Assembly (NCBI RefSeq): GCF_004025965.2
Contig: NZ_SAYU02000013.1
Location: forward strand, 1-64,000
Length of the DNA: 64,000 nucleotides
From: Phycicoccus flavus
Lineage (GTDB): Bacteria > Actinomycetota > Actinomycetes > Actinomycetales > Dermatophilaceae
Direction of reading: 5' to 3'
Part shown: piece after piece, positions 60,201 to 64,000 of the stretch
Position numbering within the stretch: the first letter of the stretch is position 1
Layout: each line of letters starts with the position of its first letter
Position numbers and translations under genes: made by a program
The notes under the pieces: model-generated
What the model saw: only the letters and a program-made list of their open reading frames with translations
What the model was told of the DNA's origin: nothing
Databases searched by the model: none

Positions 60201-61416
60201 GCCCTCGATGATGCCCCAGGATCGGCAGGCAGCGGAGTCTCGTGCCCGGCTCGACCCGCTCGACGCCGACCGGGACCAGCGCGAACGCGGTGGCCTCGGC
60301 GAGCGCGCCGAGCACGTGCGAGCCCTGGCCGCCGGAGGGGCGCACCACGCCGTCCTCCTCGACGACCCGGGTGAGCTCGACCTTCTCGCGCGGGCTGGAC
60401 CAGGAGGCGCCGGCCTCGGCCTCGAACGAGCCGTCGTCGTCGGGGTCGAGGCCGGACATGGCGCGCAGGGCGGGCAGCACGAAGACGTGGAACGAGGCGA
60501 ATGAGCTGACCGGGTTGCCCGGCAGGGTGACGACCGCCGGGCCGGACCCGCCGCCGACGACCCCGCAGCCCTGCGGCATCCCCGGCCGCATCGCGACCTT
60601 GACGAACTCGACGCCGCCGACCTCGGTGAGGACCTCCTTGACCGTGTCGTAGACGCCCATCGACACCCCGCCACTCGTGATGACGAGGTCGGGGTCGCCG
60701 TCGGGGGCGGCGAGGAAGGCGCGGACGGCGTCGGCGTCGTCGCGCAGGTGCACGCCGGCGGCCACCTCGGCCCCGGCGGCCTCGACGAGCGCGCGGAGCA
60801 TGAGGTGGTTGGAGTCGACGATCCGGCCGTGCTCGAGCATGGACCCGACCGGCACGAGCTCGTCGCCGGTGGAGACGACGGTGACCCGCGGCCGGCGGTG
60901 CACGGTCACCTCGGGCACGTTGGCGGCGGCGGCCAGGGCGACGTGCCCCGGGCCCAGGGCCGTGCCGGCGCGCAGGACGACGTCGCCGGTGCGCACGTCC
61001 TCCCCGCGGGCGCGCACGTAGCGCCCGGGCGCGGGCTCGACCCGCACGAGGACGGACTCGGCGCCGCCGTCGGTGTGCTCCACCGGGACGACGGCGTCGC
61101 AGCCCTCCGGCAGCGGCGCCCCGGTCATGATCCGCAGCGCGTGCCCGGGCGCGAGGACGTGCCGGGTCGTGTCCCCCGCCGCGATGTCGCCGTCGACCGG
61201 CAGGCGGACGGGTGCGTCCTCGGTGGCGCCGGCCAGGTCGGCGTGGCGCACCGCATACCCGTCCATCGCGGTGTTGTCGAAGCCGGGCAGGTCGACGACG
61301 GCGGTGACGTCGGTGGCGAGGACCCGGCCGAGGGCGGACCCGACGGGGACGGTCTCGCGCGGGGTCGGGCCGACGAGGGCGAGGACGGCGTCCCGATGCT
61401 CGGCGACGCTGCGCAT
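60193..61416 (-). CDS. moeA: Molybdopterin molybdenumtransferase MoeA / gephyrin-like Glp
   Basis: A 407-residue four-domain MoeA protein. It contains ALGRVLATDVTAVVDLPGFD with NTAMDGYAV, the RIMTGAPLPEGCDAVVPVE segment, VVSTGDELVPVGSMLEHGRI, LVITSGGVSMGVYDTVKEVL and VVTLPGNPVSSFASFHVFV. MoeA inserts molybdenum into adenylylated molybdopterin. In Corynebacterium a paralogue at this locus (Glp) instead links FtsZ to the membrane receptor GlpR. Here both moaC/moaB and a GlpR-like gene are in the same operon, so either or both roles are possible. ATG overlaps the galU stop (TGATG). Confidence 0.93.
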   Translation of the reverse strand: MRSVAEHRDAVLALVGPTPRETVPVGSALGRVLATDVTAVVDLPGFDNTAMDGYAVRHADLAGATEDAPVRLPVDGDIAAGDTTRHVLAPGHALRIMTGAPLPEGCDAVVPVEHTDGGAESVLVRVEPAPGRYVRARGEDVRTGDVVLRAGTALGPGHVALAAAANVPEVTVHRRPRVTVVSTGDELVPVGSMLEHGRIVDSNHLMLRALVEAAGAEVAAGVHLRDDADAVRAFLAAPDGDPDLVITSGGVSMGVYDTVKEVLTEVGGVEFVKVAMRPGMPQGCGVVGGGSGPAVVTLPGNPVSSFASFHVFVLPALRAMSGLDPDDDGSFEAEAGASWSSPREKVELTRVVEEDGVVRPSGGQGSHVLGALAEATAFALVPVGVERVEPGTRLRCLPILGHHRGRG

Positions 61417-62798
61417 CAGACGTCACCGCCGAGCCGCGCGCCGTCCGGGACGGCGCCGACGTCCGGGCCGACGACGACGTCCCCGACGCAGACGACCCCC
61501 GCGCCGAAGCTCGTGTCGCCCTCGACCCGCAGGCTCGTGCACTCCCGCATCGAGGGGACGCCGTGGGCGAAGCGCTCCTCGAACCCGTCGACGAGCCGGT
61601 AGGGCGAGGACAGGTCGACGAACGGCTCCTCCCGGTCGGTGACGGCCTCGACGTGGCCGTCGCCGGCGAGCCGGTAGAGGTCGCTGCGCACCAGCAGCAG
61701 CTCGTTGGTCGTCTTCACCGGGTGGAAGCGGGAGCGGTCGACCTCCACGGCGCGGGCGCCCTCGAAGGTCTCGATCGCCGCCCCCATCGCCGACTCGACC
61801 TGGATGACCGGCGTCGACGCCGGGTCGGTGGGGTCGACGGTCTTGCGGTTGACGATGATCGGCAGCCCGAGGACGCCGTCGCTCTCGGCCAGCCGGGCGG
61901 TCAGCGCGTCGATGTCGACCCAGAGGTTGTTCGTGTGGAAGTACGGGTGGCGCTCGACGTCCTGGAAGGCGTCCTCCTCCCCCGGCTCGACCATGGCGCT
62001 GTCGCGCAGCACGAGCCGGCCGTCCGACCGCCGGAGCACGAGGTGCCCGCCCTTGCGGTCGTTCGCCGTGCGGCGGCACACCTCGGCGAGGTAGGGCACG
62101 CCCTCGGCGGCCATCCAGGCCGGGATGACGCCGTCGCACGTCGCGCCGAGGTTGTCGGCGTTGGAGAGGAAGAGGTAGCGGAAGCCCCGCTCGCGCAGCG
62201 TCCCCAGCACGCCGGAGGTCTGGAGCGCGACGTAGACGTCGCCGTGGCCGGGCGGGCACCACTCGAGCTCGGGGTCCTGCGGCCAGCGCACCGGCGTGAG
62301 GTCGTCGGCCCGCAGCTTGGGCTCCTTGCTCTGGAGGAAGTCCAGCGGCAGGCCGTCGACCTCGAGGCCGGGGTGCGCGCGCAGGATCTCCAAGGAGCGC
62401 TCGCTGGTGCGGAAGGAGTCCATGAGCAGCAGCGGCACGGTGACGCCGTGGCGCTCGCGCAACGCGAGCACCTGGCGGGCGATGACGTCGAGGAAGGTCA
62501 GCCCGTCGCGCACCTCGAGCGCCGACTTGGGACCGGAGACCCCCATGCTCGTCCCGAGCCCGCCGTTGAGCTTGACGACGACCGTGCGGGCCAGGGCCTC
62601 ACGGACGGCGTCCTCGCCGGGGTGGACGTCGCCGAGCGCCCGGACCTCGGTGAGCGGCTCGACGGTGGCCTCGGGGATGGTGCCGGTGACGTCGTCCTCG
62701 AGCTGGCGGTGGAAGCGCTCGAAGACCCGGACCGCGAGGTCGTCGACCCCGGCCTCTCGCATGGTCGCCGTCGCCGCGCGCAGCGCCTCGCTGGTCAT
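61416..62798 (-). CDS. UTP-glucose-1-phosphate uridylyltransferase, eukaryotic (UGP2) type
   Basis: A 460-residue UDPGP-family enzyme making UDP-glucose from UTP and glucose 1-phosphate. The nucleotide-binding motif is VVKLNGGLGTSMGVSGPKS (about residues 73-91), followed by FLQSKEPKLRADDLTPV, CPPGHGDVYVAL, FLSNADNLGATCD and FHTNNLWVDI. This is the eukaryote-like family, not the shorter bacterial GalU found at the equivalent mycobacterial position. A partial beta-helix forms the C-terminus. ATG is six bases after TAGGGT (complement of 62805-62810), overlapping the promoter of the divergent 5-FCL gene. Confidence 0.94.
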   Translation of the reverse strand: MTSEALRAATATMREAGVDDLAVRVFERFHRQLEDDVTGTIPEATVEPLTEVRALGDVHPGEDAVREALARTVVVKLNGGLGTSMGVSGPKSALEVRDGLTFLDVIARQVLALRERHGVTVPLLLMDSFRTSERSLEILRAHPGLEVDGLPLDFLQSKEPKLRADDLTPVRWPQDPELEWCPPGHGDVYVALQTSGVLGTLRERGFRYLFLSNADNLGATCDGVIPAWMAAEGVPYLAEVCRRTANDRKGGHLVLRRSDGRLVLRDSAMVEPGEEDAFQDVERHPYFHTNNLWVDIDALTARLAESDGVLGLPIIVNRKTVDPTDPASTPVIQVESAMGAAIETFEGARAVEVDRSRFHPVKTTNELLLVRSDLYRLAGDGHVEAVTDREEPFVDLSSPYRLVDGFEERFAHGVPSMRECTSLRVEGDTSFGAGVVCVGDVVVGPDVGAVPDGARLGGDV

Positions 62799-62804
62799 GG
62801 CGTC

Positions 62805-62814
62805 ACCCTACGAT
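62805..62814. promoter_or_regulatory. Overlapping divergent leaderless promoters of galU-type gene and 5-FCL
   Basis: ACCCTACGAT contains TAGGGT on the minus strand (62805-62810) and TACGAT on the plus strand (62809-62814), sharing the TA pair at 62809-62810. Each box ends six bases before its own start codon (62798 and 62821). Only 22 bp separate the two genes. Confidence 0.75.
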
Positions 62815-62820
62815 GCACCG

Positions 62821-63384
62821 GTGACCGACTCCGCGAAGCGTGGCGTCCGCTCGGGGCTGCGCGCCCGGCGGCGCGGGCTCGCCGCCGCGCGGGACCTCGG
62901 GCCGGACGGCGCCGACGCACGGGCCCTCGCGACCCGCGCCCTGGCGCTCGTCGACGGGCTCGACCTCACGCGCCCCGCCGTCGTCCTGTCCTACGCGTCG
63001 GTCCCCGGCGAGCCGCCGACGACGGCGCTCAACGCGGCCCTCGTCGCCGCCGGCCACCGGGTGCTCGTCCCCATCACGCTCCCGGGCCTCGACCTCGACT
63101 GGCACGACGTCACCGCCGGTCCGGACCGGCCGCTCGGGCGCGACGCCCCGGGCCTGGCCGACCTCGTCCTCGCGCCCGGGCTGGCGGCCGACGGGCGCGG
63201 GACGCGGCTCGGCCAGGGCGGCGGCTGCTACGACCGGGCCCTGCCGCGGCGGCGGCCGGGCACGCCGGTCGTCCTCGTCCTGCACCCCGGCGAGCTCGAC
63301 ACCGGCGCCACCCTGCCGCGCGAGGAGCACGACGAGCCGGTGGACGCCGTCCTCACCGCCGACGGGGTCGTCCGGCTCCGTTGA
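62821..63384 (+). CDS. 5-formyltetrahydrofolate cyclo-ligase
   Basis: A 187-residue enzyme that converts 5-formyl-THF to 5,10-methenyl-THF with ATP. Family motifs are KRGVRSGLRARRRGL at the N-terminus, LSYASVPGEPPTTALNAAL, LADLVLAPGLAADGRGTRLG and the GQGGGCYDRAL phosphate-binding loop. GTG at 62821 lies six bases after TACGAT without a Shine-Dalgarno. The pairing with a UDP-glucose pyrophosphorylase gene, divergent, is conserved in actinobacteria. The stop is 15 bp from the convergent penicillin acylase. Confidence 0.94.
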   Translation: MTDSAKRGVRSGLRARRRGLAAARDLGPDGADARALATRALALVDGLDLTRPAVVLSYASVPGEPPTTALNAALVAAGHRVLVPITLPGLDLDWHDVTAGPDRPLGRDAPGLADLVLAPGLAADGRGTRLGQGGGCYDRALPRRRPGTPVVLVLHPGELDTGATLPREEHDEPVDAVLTADGVVRLR

Positions 63385-63399
63385 CGCGGCCGCCTGCGG

Positions 63400-64000
63400 T
63401 CAGGAGCCGTCGGCGTCGGGACGGAGGGTGAGCACGTCGGGGTCGGTGGCCTGCACGGCCTCGAGCGAGAAGGGCCAGGGTCGCTGCCGGCCCGCCACCC
63501 AGTCGGCGACCTGGTCGGCGTAGTGGTCGTCGGACACGTGCCCGCTGACGCCGGTCTGGTTGATCCACGTCGAGGCGTCGAGGTCGGCGAGGTCGACGAC
63601 CATCCGCATCGACGGCCCCCAGTTCACCTCGTAGCCCTCGCTGGCGTCCCAGCCGTTGGCGTTGACGATGGCCGAGCCGCCGGGCATGTCGTAGGGGCCC
63701 TCGTTGAAGAGCCAGCGCACCGGCGCCGGGACGGTCTCGCCGCCGAGCACCGGGTGCTCCAGCGTGACCCGGTGCAGCCGGCCCCAGTCCCAGCCCTCGG
63801 GGTCCTTGCCGAGCTCGCGGGTCAGCTCGAGGCGCGCCTGGACGAGGGCCTGGCGCAGGATCTCGTCCTTGCCCTCGGTGACGTTGGGGGTGAGCTTGTT
63901 GTCCCACCAGGCGCTCTCGGGGTCCGAGAGCAGGGCGCGGACCGCGGCCCGCCAGCGCGCCCCGCCGTCGGCCTTGAGGCCGGTCGGCAGCTCGTCGTCG
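63400..64000 (-). CDS. Penicillin acylase family protein, C-terminal part (runs off the window)
   Basis: About 200 residues ending at 63400 match the C-terminal end of the beta subunit of S45 Ntn-hydrolases: WDWGRLHRVTLEHPVLG, GGSAIVNANGWDASEGYEVN, GPSMRMVVDLADLDAS and GVSGHVSDDHYADQVADWVA. The family cleaves N-acyl side chains from beta-lactams or acyl-homoserine lactones, usually outside the cytoplasm. The signal peptide and catalytic Ser lie beyond base 64000. The final residues (VLTLRPDADGS) are typical. Confidence 0.9.
   Translation of the reverse strand, partial: DDELPTGLKADGGARWRAAVRALLSDPESAWWDNKLTPNVTEGKDEILRQALVQARLELTRELGKDPEGWDWGRLHRVTLEHPVLGGETVPAPVRWLFNEGPYDMPGGSAIVNANGWDASEGYEVNWGPSMRMVVDLADLDASTWINQTGVSGHVSDDHYADQVADWVAGRQRPWPFSLEAVQATDPDVLTLRPDADGS

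Overview
The window is very GC-rich DNA (about 73-75% by eye) with actinobacterial gene content: a resuscitation-promoting factor, a CGNR zinc-finger regulator, a protein O-mannosyltransferase, a DivIC/FtsB protein and SepX/GlpR. Two long blocks share gene order with the Mycobacterium tuberculosis regions around eno-mfd-glmU-ksgA-rpfB-metG and galU-moeA-rimJ. That order, together with the CTC-type L25 and eukaryotic-type UDP-glucose pyrophosphorylase, suggests a Micrococcales (Intrasporangiaceae-like) chromosome. I see no prophage, insertion sequence, CRISPR array or rRNA.

Layout. 1-13.0 kb, all minus: partial ppx, DUF501, divIC, eno, a psuG-psuK-photolyase insert, mazG, a SurA-like lipoprotein, mfd and a tyrosine autokinase. 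13.1-24.5 kb: pth, rplY, a DMT exporter divergent from a CGNR regulator, prs, glmU, a universal stress protein, an MFS carrier, a small membrane protein, tRNA-Gln, a TetR regulator, and the divergent tam/tamR pair. 24.5-32.6 kb, minus: ABC-F ATPase, ispE, ksgA, rpfB, tatD, metG. 32.6-47.0 kb: acetyltransferase, DUF4126 protein, TetR with a small membrane protein, two lipoprotein paralogues, CPBP protease, sdhCAB, two CNNM-type proteins, a secreted M28 peptidase and an S66 peptidase. 47.1-55.5 kb: rsmI divergent from pmt, a nuclease-helicase fusion, a charge-segregated secreted protein, a tandem array of a palindromic repeat, and tRNA-Ala. 55.7-64 kb: AI-2E-type permease, then sepX/glpR, rimJ, moaB, moaC, moeA and galU read leftward, divergent from 5-FCL, with a truncated penicillin acylase at the edge.

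Functionally this is core housekeeping (glycolysis, transcription-coupled repair, translation, cell-wall precursor supply, respiration, cell division) with small accessory inserts: pseudouridine catabolism plus photorepair, the autokinase, and an aconitate stress module. Overlapping stop/start codons show that many minus-strand genes are translationally coupled.

Three things stand out. First, an intergenic palindromic element sharing the invariant core CTCGCCTGATC occurs as single hairpins at about 16.5 and 37.9 kb and as seven tandem ~96-bp units at 54.6-55.25 kb, always between convergent genes. Second, the photolyase homologue appears circularly permuted (FAD domain first, alpha/beta domain last). 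Third, at least fifteen genes have a TANNNT-like -10 box 6-8 nt before the start codon and no Shine-Dalgarno, implying leaderless mRNAs; the galU and 5-FCL promoters share two base pairs of one -10 region.
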